Shown one piece after another: positions 1 to 9,867 of a stretch of 64,000 bases of DNA (positions are counted from its first letter, which is position 1; every line of letters begins with the position of its first letter). Location of the stretch: the NCBI GenBank assembly GCA_965153455.1, contig OZ234501.1, positions 5,518,001 to 5,582,000 of the forward strand, read 5' to 3'. The stretch comes from Sphagnum compactum. Lineage: Eukaryota > Bryophyta > Sphagnopsida > Sphagnales. The position numbers and the translations under genes were made by a program. Below the pieces are notes generated by a model, which was given only the letters and a program-made list of their open reading frames with translations, was not told the DNA's origin and ran no database searches.

Positions 1-1
1 A

Positions 2-1906
2 CGAGAACAAAGCTACAGCATAATTGACTTCTCACCAGATTTTGGTTACTCTTTCGAAGAAACAAAGGTTCTTGTCACAGGCGTGTTTCTGGGGGAGTAC
101 AACAGCAGAGTATCTGATGTCAGGTGGTGCTGCATGTTTGGTGAGGTTGAGGTTCCTGCTGAGGTAGTAGGAGGAGGAGCCCTGCGATGCAAGGCTCCGG
201 CCCAAGCTACAGGCAGGGTTGCTTTCTACATTACTTGTGGTGACAGGCAACCTCACAGTGAAATTCGTGAGTTTGAGTATCGTAGTGCACTGAGGGGTTA
301 TTCCAAGCCAGATCATTTTGAGCGCAGTCATCGCATTGAAAATGAGATGTTGCTCAAAATACGATTGACATGCATGTTGCTGGAGGTGGCAGATGCTCCA
401 AAATCTGATAATGAGGGTGATCTCCAGAAGCAATCCAGCCATGGTGACCATTTTGATATTGGCTGCTACAGCCGTGATGAATGGCTGGATCTTGAACATT
501 TAGCCATGAGCCCAGGGAACTCGCAGGCATTGGACTTCCATGAACAGTTGCTTCAAATGTTGTTGAAGTGTCATATGCAGAGGTGGCTGCTTAGCAGAGG
601 TGAGGGTGAAGTTAAAGGGCCAGCAGTTTTGAATCGGGAAGGACAAGGAGTCCTGCACATGACTGCAGCTCTGGGATATCATTGGGCAATTGCTCCCCTT
701 GTGGCAGCAGGACTGCCAATCAATTTTCGTGATATCCATGGCTGGACTGCACTTCACTGGGCTGCATGGTATGGGCAAGAGGAAGCCATACTGCACCTTC
801 TTAAAGCTGGTGCAGATCCTGCAGCTGTCACTGACCCCACAGTCACCATCACAACAGGACAAACTGCTGCAGACCTTGCTGTATCCAATGGATATGTGGG
901 CATTAGTGGGTTTCTGGCAGAGAGCAGCTTGACAAGTCGTCTGTCAGCCATGACATTCTTTGAGGATCCTGAAGATATAAAGCTCTCACATATTGCTGGC
1001 CACAATGCTGTGGCCAAATTGGATCGAGAGAGTCTGAAAAGAAGTGTGGTGGGAGATGAAGACCAGCTGTCTCTAGAAGCATCTATTGACGCAGTTCATA
1101 ATGCAGCAAAATCAAAAGCTCTGATTCAAGCAGCTTTTCGGCAGCATTCCTTCCGTAAAAGGGAAAAAGACGCACTTTTAGCATCCATGCCATCTGCGGA
1201 GTACAACTTGACAGCAGATGAGCTACAGGCTTGGATGACAGCAAATGCAGCTAAGAAGATCCAGAAGGCCTATCATGGGCATCATGGAAGGCAGCAATCA
1301 GCTGCTACTCACATCCAACACAAGTATCGGGGTTGGAAAGTTCGAAGAGAATTCCTCCGTTTCCGGCAACAAGTTGTGATGTTACAAGCACATGTCAGGG
1401 GCCACATTGTCCGCAAACGATTCAAAAAGATCTTATGGTCTGTCAGCATTGTGGAGAAGGCAGTACTCCGCTGGCTGCGGAGAAGGCATGGGCTGAGGGG
1501 TTTCAGGAATGAATTCATTTTACCTGACAGAGATGATGATGAGTTTCTCAGGGAGGGCAGAAAAAAGACTGAAGTGGCTCTAGATAAAGATGTTACTCGT
1601 GTTGTGGGTATGGTCCCCTCCAGAAAAGGTCGTGCTCAATATCGTCGCTTGAGAGAAAAATCTCTACAATCACATCAGACGGGGAGCTCGGAACTGGATG
1701 TGTGTCAGCCAACGCAAAGCTCTGAGCCAGAAGTGCAGCAGCAGATGCAAAGCTGTCAGGCCAGAAGCCCAGAAGATATTCTGGAGATTGATGATCCATT
1801 CACAAGCTTTACAGCGTCTGAGTATCAAGGGCAAAGCTTTCAACTACCACCTCTTCATGACTTTCTAGACAGCACTGATGACACACTCATGACCTTTACA
1901 GACTAA
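2..1906 (+). CDS. CAMTA: Calmodulin-binding transcription activator (CAMTA), 3' part
   Basis: CAMTAs are nuclear transcription factors that couple calcium/calmodulin to stress-gene expression. The frame is open from base 2 to a TAA at 1904-1906 (634 codons), and the upstream part (CG-1 DNA-binding domain) lies outside the window. In order I see a TIG/IPT-like domain (about 32-290, with SPDFGYSFEETKVLV and CSxIREFEYR-like ends); an ankyrin block (about 620-960, with GQGVLHMTAALGY, GWTALHWAAWYG and GISGFLAESSLTS); IQ motifs (about 1243-1420, including AAKKIQKAYHGHHGR and THIQHKYRGWKVRREF); and a basic calmodulin-binding stretch around FKKILWSVSIVEKAV, followed by a short acidic, glutamine-rich tail. 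This order is diagnostic for the family. No intron interrupts the 1.9 kb, although flowering-plant CAMTA genes usually have several introns here. The segment is therefore either a long lineage-specific last exon or a retrocopy. No frame damage is seen. Confidence 0.95.
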   Translation, partial: REQSYSIIDFSPDFGYSFEETKVLVTGVFLGEYNSRVSDVRWCCMFGEVEVPAEVVGGGALRCKAPAQATGRVAFYITCGDRQPHSEIREFEYRSALRGYSKPDHFERSHRIENEMLLKIRLTCMLLEVADAPKSDNEGDLQKQSSHGDHFDIGCYSRDEWLDLEHLAMSPGNSQALDFHEQLLQMLLKCHMQRWLLSRGEGEVKGPAVLNREGQGVLHMTAALGYHWAIAPLVAAGLPINFRDIHGWTALHWAAWYGQEEAILHLLKAGADPAAVTDPTVTITTGQTAADLAVSNGYVGISGFLAESSLTSRLSAMTFFEDPEDIKLSHIAGHNAVAKLDRESLKRSVVGDEDQLSLEASIDAVHNAAKSKALIQAAFRQHSFRKREKDALLASMPSAEYNLTADELQAWMTANAAKKIQKAYHGHHGRQQSAATHIQHKYRGWKVRREFLRFRQQVVMLQAHVRGHIVRKRFKKILWSVSIVEKAVLRWLRRRHGLRGFRNEFILPDRDDDEFLREGRKKTEVALDKDVTRVVGMVPSRKGRAQYRRLREKSLQSHQTGSSELDVCQPTQSSEPEVQQQMQSCQARSPEDILEIDDPFTSFTASEYQGQSFQLPPLHDFLDSTDDTLMTFTD

Positions 1907-2518
1907 GCTAATTGGCAGGAAGAAAGATGCTGCAAAGAATGTTGCCTTGCATCTCAGTCCCCAGCCAAATTTCTGCCACAAGAAAGGGTGCCTCATGAGC
2001 TCTCCTCAGGTATGATACCGAACAATCGGAGTCAAATGGAATATTTTGTCTGTAGGATGCAACTGGTTAGAAGATATTTTTGTGCAACATTCAGCCAGTA
2101 GCTGACCACAAGATTTCAAACAATTACTCCCTTGCAGAAAGTATTATTGTTCAGCAACAGCATGCTGGGAGAATCTTTAGGAGCTCTTGAAAGATGGCTT
2201 CTTCCAAATGGCATGATAGCACGAGGAAAAAATGAGGAGATTTGTTGAATGAACCTCATTGTCTGGAATTATATATTGCAGGGATTAGGGTGACTCGGTA
2301 TTGTTAAACTGCTCAGAGGTTGGGTTGTTCATGTGTTGACTGATTGGTCATTCCAGTCATGTCTCCCACTTGTCACATTGGAATTAGAGGCTTATTAGTC
2401 TCTAACTACAAATGAGCACAGTTTTGAATGAGCTGGGGTGAATTCCACAATCCAAAGGAAGTTCTACCTCACATCAGATCCATACAAAAAGTGTCAGTCC
2501 TCCTGAAAGGGTTTCCTA

Positions 2519-2562
2519 TCAAGGAATAATATTAAGCCCTTCAAGGAATAATATTAAGCCCT
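2519..2562 (+). repeat. Perfect 22-bp tandem duplication
   Basis: The 22-bp unit beginning TCAAGGAATAATATTAAGCC occurs twice head to tail without mismatch, consistent with recent replication slippage in the CAMTA 3' region. Confidence 0.9.
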
Positions 2563-3982
2563 TACTGAAGTGTGTTGCCCAGCTTCTTAGTAAACAAAAT
2601 TGGTGCTCCCCATGGGCTGCTTGACCATGTTTCGTTGGGTAAACTAAACTATGGTCCAATGATGTGCAGACGCTTTGAGTCATGTTTGCAATCTCCATAT
2701 GATGAGAATGGCATGACCAGCCAAGTAAGAACTTTTAACATTTCAGCCAGGTGTAAACTAATATTCTCATCATTTAGCAAGCTATACGTGGTGAAGTGAT
2801 CTTTGTGCTTCAATTTAACATGCCAACTTGACCTTGAGGTGAGAAAAAGGTTTGCTGACCCAAGACAAATGGGATCTATGGTCTAGGCTACCATGAGTGT
2901 TGAGTAATTGAGATGGATAGAGAGGAAAGAGAGCATGTGAGAATGCTGAGTTTCTATTTTCTGGGGCTATGTCTTCATCTATGATCTTTTAAGCATACAC
3001 AAACAGTACAAGGTGAAAGATCAAATGAATGGAAAGAACTATAGCTGGTGATGCCTTTCCAATGTGAAGTTTTTTTGAGTGGTAAAGGAAAACCCTAACA
3101 AGCACTTCATTGTGGTTGGCAGGAATGCAGAATGGATTCACTTAGATGCATCAACTCTTGATTTGGTAAAGACACCTTGTCATGTTGGAAGAGGCGAACT
3201 CAACTGGAAGGGAAAGAGTCTTTGGGTTTTATGTTTGGGGGGGCAGCAGGTGAGGGGTGATGAGCAAGGTATCAAGGGGTGGAACACAAGAAACCCTTCT
3301 GCCTTTCATGTCTCAAAGAAGGGGTTGATTAGTTGGTTGTTTTAGGTTTGATCAGCTCCGAGTTAGTGTTTGTTAGTGGTGGATCAAGCTTTTTGGATGC
3401 AAAATCCAATATATGTCTGCTTTTGAATTTAGGCTTGCAGTAGATCCATGACAATTTTCTTTTATGGAATCTCTCCCATAAAAGAATCTCTCCCTTTGAA
3501 TAAGAGTCTCAGATCCTGTACATTGTTCAAGAACACTCATGGTACCTGTGACTTTTTGTCACAGCCCATATCAATTATCTTCTAGTTGCAAACTTTACTT
3601 ACCAAATGTTTATGTGAAAAGGTCCTGCATCTAGAGCTGGCCTGGGCATGCATGTGGTCATCACTTGTATACACTGCAAGTATAGAATGTGCATGAAGAA
3701 TGATGAATCGGTCCAGTAATCAGTCAGAGAGTTTGAATACCAGAGAGAGATAAAGAAACCTTGATCTTTGTTCAGATTGCTTGTAGGATTTTATTCCTAG
3801 AGATGGCCTTCTTGGGTCCATCAAATTTCCAACAACATTTGTTTTCTCAAGTTTCATGAACTTATTTTCATGGAAGGTAAGTTCACAATAGAATGACACA
3901 TTACATGTGTAACCATAGTTTAGTTTTTCATATTTTAAAGTGGTAAATCAAGTCAATGTTGAAAATGTGTGGTATACTTATA

Positions 3983-4150
3983 CAAAAATGTTTTAAATGT
4001 GTTATGGGAACATTTGTAAGTTTGAATGAATTCAATAATGATAGGATACTTAAAAGCGTTTTTTAAAAATGTAACTAATTTTCTCATTACAAAAATGTTT
4101 CCAATATATTGTAGGAACATTTGATTAAATTTGAAAGAATTCAATAAGTG
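3983..4150 (+). repeat. Two diverged ~105-bp direct repeats upstream of the kinase gene
   Basis: Two blocks share AAAAATGTTT, GGAACATTTG, TTTGAA and GAATTCAATAA in the same order about 105 bp apart. They sit directly in front of the kinase reading frame and so lie in its promoter or 5' leader. Confidence 0.6.
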
Positions 4151-4216
4151 TAAAATAATGTGATCAAAGCTATTGAAATCAAAAGGACATCGGTCAGGAA
4201 ATCGAGCAGATCAGTA

Positions 4217-5263
4217 ATGGGGACGTCAACAAGCTGGTCAGCATCGACCGCAGGGGCCGCCGCATCAGTCAGGCTGGATTGTATTGTCTTTCAGTATGCA
4301 GATCTGTCTGAGGCAACCAACAATTTCCACCGCTCTCGTTTAATTGGTGAAGGAGCGTTCGGCGGAGTCTACAAGGCTCTTGTGACCCACAACGAGGAGA
4401 AGCGCTGGGTGGCAATCAAAAAGTTGTCAGGAGAATATAGCAATTCAGCTGCAGTGGACCAAGAATTCAGTCAGGAGATTCGAAGAGTGAGTATGGTGCG
4501 ACATAAAAACATCGTGGAGCTTCTGGGATACACAGAACCGGACGAAAATTCTCCGTTACTCATGGTGACACCCTTACATTCGAGTCTCATCAAACATCTG
4601 TATGAGGGCGAACAACCTTGGCTCAATTGGTCAGCTCGACTGAAGATCGCAAGGGGAGTGGCAGATGGATTAGCTTATCTACATGATGGAGCACCTGAAC
4701 CTCTTGTCCATTGCGATATAAAAACTGGAAACATTCTCTTCGATCGCGAAACCTTCCACGCGTACATAGCGGACTTTGGTCTTACAAGACTGATGCAACG
4801 AGATGTTTCGACGGTAGAAACATCGCAGTGGGTAGGAACAAGAGGCTTTGTGGATCCTCATTACCAAAAGTACTGCAAACGGACTCTGAAGGTGGATGTG
4901 TACAGTTTTGGAGTGTTGCTTCTTGTGCTCATGTCTGGTGAGGAAGATGTGCTCCATCTTGTAGAGAAAGTGAAGAAAGCTAACCATATAGATGTGGACA
5001 ATGATGTCCAAAATGAAAAGTCTTACAATGCGAAACAATGTCGTCAGCTGCTAGCCATTGCCCAGCAATGCATCAGATTTGAACCCAAAGATAGACCAAG
5101 CATGTCTAAAGTCGCATTGATGCTCAGTGGCGACATCCCTTGTGTTACTTCTCTTAGATTTGATCACAGTACTGTCATCTTGACCATTAGTAGAGACACA
5201 TTCAACAGTTTTATCATTATTGTGGTCATCATTGCATTTGCTTCCATGTACTTTTTCTTCTGA
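4217..5263 (+). CDS. Receptor-like cytoplasmic kinase (non-RD) with hydrophobic C-terminus
   Basis: A 348-residue protein kinase of the plant RLK/Pelle family, predicted to phosphorylate Ser/Thr in a signalling pathway. Visible parts: a pre-kinase motif FQYADLSEATNNF (25-37), glycine loop GEGAFGGVY (44-52), ATP-binding Lys68 in VAIKK, catalytic loop HCDIKTGNILF (165-175), DFG at 186-188, and VDVYSFGVLLL of subdomain IX. The catalytic loop has HCD instead of HRD, so it is a non-RD kinase. There is no extracellular domain or signal peptide. I chose the first ATG in frame; it gives MGTSTS, which fits an N-myristoylation signal (Gly2, Ser6). The frame is open further upstream (to about 4160), but without an ATG. 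The last 18 residues (331-348) are almost purely hydrophobic and end at the stop, like a tail anchor. The region between subdomains IX and XI is short. No intron is apparent. Confidence 0.85.
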   Translation: MGTSTSWSASTAGAAASVRLDCIVFQYADLSEATNNFHRSRLIGEGAFGGVYKALVTHNEEKRWVAIKKLSGEYSNSAAVDQEFSQEIRRVSMVRHKNIVELLGYTEPDENSPLLMVTPLHSSLIKHLYEGEQPWLNWSARLKIARGVADGLAYLHDGAPEPLVHCDIKTGNILFDRETFHAYIADFGLTRLMQRDVSTVETSQWVGTRGFVDPHYQKYCKRTLKVDVYSFGVLLLVLMSGEEDVLHLVEKVKKANHIDVDNDVQNEKSYNAKQCRQLLAIAQQCIRFEPKDRPSMSKVALMLSGDIPCVTSLRFDHSTVILTISRDTFNSFIIIVVIIAFASMYFFF

Positions 5264-6496
5264 CTTCTACTAGTAAAAGAGTTCTTGAAGGCTCTGTAGG
5301 CTTTCTGAGCACTTCATTCTTAGTATTATCCCCCACAATTGGTTGTAGGGAGAGTCTCTATGGGGCTATTTTCTCCATTTGACTAGAGAGTTAAGACACT
5401 TTCTAACTAGGTCCCTCCTTACCACTGGGTGCAAGATCATGTCCAAAACTTTGGGGAAAGTGTGAGGATTTTGTTGGCTCTTTCTAGAGGGATAAAACTT
5501 CACATTCGTGTAAGGTCTGGATACAATCTTGGCTTGAACTGAATTGATAAACCAAAAACTGAGAAGGGATTTGATAACCAGCAACAGTCATTCTCATGTC
5601 TAGGGACCTCCTGATAGAACTGACTGCCCAACATACCATCTCCAATTTTCCAATGCTCACAGCAGTGGGTGGAGAAAAATTACAGAAATTTCACAGCAAA
5701 TATATGGGAATGATCCACACTAGTTTTCTGATCTATGGCCCTTAAGTCAAGTGCAACAGCAAATTGAAAACTCTACATATATGCCCTGGGCGAGAGTAGA
5801 ACAATTTCTTATGTAGCACAAACCCTGGGAAATGTTGGTATAGTCTCAGATTCCATTCGGTTTCCAAATTACTTTTGTACAGAAAAGGAAAGAGACACTA
5901 GACCAAATTAGTATAAATAGTAGAGGAAGGAAATTGAAAAACTATGGACAGGCTCCAAGGCTGCACATTATCATGAGCCCTGAAAGTCTCTTCAATTCTG
6001 CACAGATTTCAATCATCTGACGGTGGTCTTGATCATCTACTACAAATGTATGCACCTCATTATTCAACTCAATCCAGGTGTGACCTACCTTTTTTTCACC
6101 TCTTTCCTTTCTCTGCCATTCAACATTCTGGCAGAAATGCCTGCTGCCAACAGCAGCATGAGCAGCATAGATGTTTGATAGCAGGTATTTTCTGGCTCCA
6201 ATTCATGAAACCATTTTTCAAAACACATTCTCATATTACCTTGAATTCTGAAAGTGCCAAGTCCCTGTGGCCACATGTGGTTCACAGAGCATTGCCTTGA
6301 TCATATTCTCTGTGTCCTTTAGATGACCAGCATAGCCAAGAAGGTTGACCGTGCAGGAGAATGTTCCAATCATGGTTCAAATTTTAGAGAAGTCATATAC
6401 TAGACTGTGATCATTGAAACATAAGAGCACATGCCTTCATCCACCAAACCTGCATGGCTACAAGTTGATAAAGAACAAACAAAAGTGATCATTTGG
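5264..6496. other. Spacer downstream of the kinase gene
   Basis: Presumed kinase 3' UTR followed by unremarkable sequence. Short open frames here (for example 6046-6300) lack recognisable motifs and overlap on both strands. Confidence 0.4.
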
Positions 6497-6772
6497 CTAT
6501 CCACCTTCACACATCCATTCTAAATTTATAAGAGCTTCCTTACCATGCCCATGAATGGCACATCCTTTAAGTATGGCATTCAAAGTGACCACACTTTGAG
6601 ATGGTATCTTGTTCAACACTCTGCAAGCGTCCTCCATGTTGGACCACAAAGACATCAGAATCCCATCCACTTTGAATGATCTGCTCATGAGTGCACCTCC
6701 CCTCCTAGACCAGCATGTGCATTCATAATCACCTGAACAAAAAGGGGGATAATTTACAGCTGACGATACCAT
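6497..6772 (-). pseudogene. Pentatricopeptide-repeat (PPR) gene fragment
   Basis: Read on the minus strand, the frame contains SNMEDACRVLNKIPSQSVV followed by TLNAILKGCAIHGHGKEAL. This is the helix-turn-helix spacing and wording of PLS-class PPR proteins, which bind organellar RNA. Only about one and a half repeats remain. The N-terminal part of the frame (before about 6680) does not look like PPR, although a neighbouring frame partly continues the pattern, which suggests an old frameshift. No start, no further repeats and no DYW tail were found nearby. It is best read as a broken relic rather than an exon of a functional gene. Confidence 0.7.
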
Positions 6773-7824
6773 ATTACTACCTTGACTGCTTTGGCACTAA
6801 TTATCATATTTTCAGGAATGTTGGAAATTTCAAATTTTTTTTCGAAAACCAAAATTTTGTGAAGAAAATTACAGGATCTTTGAGAAATTTCCTAAAAATT
6901 CTATTTTCGACCAAAATTAATTAATTAATTATTCAACAGACATGTGTTGAAGCTGCCCTTGCACTATGGTATAGAGATTGAGTCTGTCCCCCTAAAGGAT
7001 TGGAAATACTCAAAGAAAACACCACGATATATAGGAGCTAAAAGAAATACTTGACTTTGGCTTCTTCTTTTGGCTGCCATCAATGTTTGGCATCCAACTT
7101 TCATAAAATAACATTAGTTCTGATTCTCAAAATTTCGTTTCATTTTCAAATGGGAAAATTTTACCAACAGTCACGGAGGCACTTACTCTGGACGGATGAA
7201 TGAATTAGAAACCATTGTGAGTGGATGATGTGCCAGTAGCAAGTGATTAATCATTGTTCCACAATCCATTTTGTAATCATGAGTGACGATTCCGCACTCA
7301 TGATTACAAAGCGGATTAGTCGAACAATGGAATGGACACTATTTTTTTAAAATTCTATTTTCGTAATTAAAAAGTGCAGAATCGTGACTTTTTGCAAGGA
7401 ATTGAAAATATTCTACACCGTAAAATGATACCCGAGTAGGCAGAAATGGCAACTAAAATGTTTTACAGACAACGGGAATGGTCAAGACTCTTCATTTTAT
7501 ATAAATGCGGGTTTGCGCATTCCAGAACGAGCCGATTCTACCAAATATTGTGGAATTGTATAATTTTTTAATTGCCCAACGATCTTAATAAAGACACTTT
7601 CCAACGGATTTCCACATTATGCAGCGGCCCGCCAGGCAGCCAATCCATTATGAGAAAAAAATGGCTCCAATTTAAGCTGATTACCAATATAATCTGCTAC
7701 TGCCAGTGGTTTATATATCAGCTGCATGTTTTCTGTTATTTCAAAAACTATCTAAAAATAAATCCCAGAATTAAACTTGTGAATTTTTTGGTATTTCTCT
7801 GTCACAATTTGTATATATATATAT
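6773..7824. other. AT-rich spacer with one foldback
   Basis: No gene is supported here. The stretch contains the inverted repeat at 7269-7310 and then leads into a tandem array. Confidence 0.4.
7269..7310. repeat. Inverted repeat, 16-bp perfect stem
   Basis: TTTGTAATCATGAGTG is followed after 9-10 bases by its exact reverse complement CACTCATGATTACAAA. Weaker pairing continues outward to roughly 7248-7333 (ATTGTTC opposite GAACAAT). It could be a small foldback element or a palindromic regulatory site. Confidence 0.75.
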
Positions 7825-9060
7825 GTGCAAAATGGAGGTAAAGGGAATTTCTGACTTGTTTTTTAAATTACAAACAGAAATAAAGGAAAATAAAAATAGC
7901 AAACATATCAATTTTGTGCAGTGCACAAATGGGCGGAAATTTCTTTTATTCGAGGAAATGGGAAATTACCGTTTTAGTTATATAAAGAAATAAAAGAAAA
8001 AATATTTATTTAGTAAAAAAAACAAAATGTGTGCAATAATGGGAGGGAATTTCTATAATCAGAGGAAGTTGGGAGTAGATTGGTTTTACTTGCATATAGA
8101 AGTATTAAAAAATATTTATTTAGAAAATAAATCAAAATGTGCAATAATGGGAGGGAATTTCTGTAATTAGAGGAAATTGGGAGTAGATTGGTTTTACTTG
8201 CATAAAGAAGTATAGAAAATTATTTATTTAGAAAATAAATCAATATGTGCAATAATGGGAGGGAATGTCTATAATGAGAGGAAATTGGGAGTAGATTGGT
8301 TTTACTTGCATAAAGAAGTATAGAAAAATATTTATTTAGCAAATAAATCACTATGTGCAATAATGGGGGGGAATGTCTATAATTAGAGGAAATTGGGAGT
8401 AGATTGGTTTTTCTTGCATAAAGAAGTATAAAAAATTATTATTTTAGCAAACAAATCCTTATGTGCAATAATGTAAGGAAATTTCTTTCATTAGGGGAAA
8501 GTGGGAGATGATTTGCTTTAATTGGACAAAGAAACAGAAAATAAATATTTATAGCAAACAGAAAACAATATGTGCACTGAGCAGTGCACTAATGGGAGGA
8601 AATTTTTGTTTTATTAGAGGAAATGGGAATTGATTTAGTTAAAATTACAAATAGAAATAAAGACAAAAAATCTATTTAATAAACAAAACAATGTGTGCAG
8701 TCACCAGTGCATTAATAGGAGGAAAATTCTTTTGTTAGAAGAAATATGGGAGTTAATTTGTTTTAATTGCGGAAAAAAATAAAGAAACGAATAAAGTTAG
8801 CAAACAAAACAATGCATGCACTGTGCAGTACATTACAAATAGGAGCAAATTTCCTTTTGTAGAAAATAGAAATGATTTTTGAATTACATAAAGAAAAAAA
8901 TAGAAAAATATAACTAGCAAACAAAACAATGTGTGCAACTGTGCACTAATGAAGGGATATTTCTTTTGTTTGCTCGGAAACAGAATTAATTTCCTAATTA
9001 CACAAAGAAATGAAAAATAAACTTCTTTAGCAAAAAAAAAAAAAAAGTCTGCAATAGTAA
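7825..9060 (+). repeat. Tandem array, ~11 units, core period exactly 108 bp
   Basis: Each unit begins GTGCAATAATGGGAGGGAAT or a variant. It continues with an ATTAGAGGAAATTGGGAG-like segment, a TTTTACTTGCATAAAGAAG segment and an AT-rich TATTTATTTAG tail. Unit starts in the core are at 8031, 8139, 8247, 8355 and 8463, so the spacing is 108 bp each time. Outer units, near 7825, 7917, 8572, 8695, 8816, 8933 and 9049, are more diverged and 92-123 bp long. A partial unit recurs at about 9372-9445, immediately before the next gene. Confidence 0.9.
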
Positions 9061-9867
9061 AGTGATTTTTTTAATGGCGAATCTTCTCCATTTTGCAAAA
9101 AACGAAAAAAGGAGAATATACTGCCACAAATTCCCTCTTTTGGGGAAAAAATCGGCAAAAAGAAGAAGAAGAAGAGAATTAAAAAAATTCTTACAAAATC
9201 ACCACAGCTACCTACAACATGAAAGGGTGCTTAAGAATTTTCTACTTTCATATTTTGACTATCGCCAAATTTGGCTAAATATTCTTATGGACGATCGCCA
9301 CTTGAGCAACTTATCACAAACTTGAAAAAAGAACACGTAGGCTAGTGCGACTCTGCTGTGTACTAAATTCTAAATTTCTTTTATTAGAGGAAATGGGAAT
9401 TGAATATCATTTTAGTCATTTTATTTATTTATTTAGCAAACAAAGCTCGGCGGCGCTGCTGAGACTTGAGTGTCTGTTGGAAAGCTGCTTGTTGGTGGTG
9501 GCGATGGCGATGGCGAACGGGGAGTTTTCCGCGGAGGATTTTCGGAAGAAAAATTTCTCGTTGTTGTTGTTGTGATTTAATGCTGAGAAATTTCATGTGC
9601 GGGAAGAGGAGGAGGAGGAGTTTCTTGTATGGTTGCGGAATCCGGCTAACTGGACATAATGGTGGAATGAATTTGGTTTGGTGGAAATGCGCGAATTTTG
9701 AGGAAGAGGTGAAGGAGAAGGAGAGAAGGAGAACAGGAGGGGAATGAGGAACGAGTAGGAGCAGGAGGAGAAAAAGAAGAAAAAAAGAAGGAAGAAGAAG
9801 AAGACGGAAATAATAGAAAGAGAACGCTTTTGCAGAGCGATCGAATTTTGGAAGCTTGGGGCAAGAG
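9061..9867 (+). promoter_or_regulatory. Promoter/5' leader region of the multi-exon gene
   Basis: The stretch lies between the tandem array and the first in-frame ATG of the next gene. It contains a partial array unit (about 9372-9445) and a strongly purine-rich GAGGAGGAG/AAGAAGAAG tract at 9606-9812. A stop (TAG, 9814-9816) in frame with the ATG at 9868 closes the frame upstream. No TATA box could be assigned with confidence. Confidence 0.45.

Larger units (their letters stand above)
1907..4216. other. Spacer between CAMTA and kinase genes
   Basis: The first few hundred bases are presumably the CAMTA 3' UTR. I found no coding block with protein-like content. The short open frames at 2572-2799 and 3079-3345 have no recognisable motif. 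The spacer holds one perfect 22-bp duplication near 2519 and a diverged duplication just before the kinase gene. Confidence 0.5.

Noticed and set aside
3079-3345. Open plus-strand frame of 88 codons after the CAMTA gene
   Set aside because: No domain, no codon pattern and no splice context; likely 3' UTR or spacer.
7825-9060. CRISPR-like array
   Set aside because: Units are 92-123 bp and similar along their whole length, with no repeat-spacer alternation, in a plant genome.
9466-9747. Open frame in the purine-rich leader upstream of the multi-exon gene
   Set aside because: Low-complexity Arg/Glu translation of GAGGAG/AAGAAG tracts in a likely 5' leader; the family-like N-terminus begins at 9868 in another frame.
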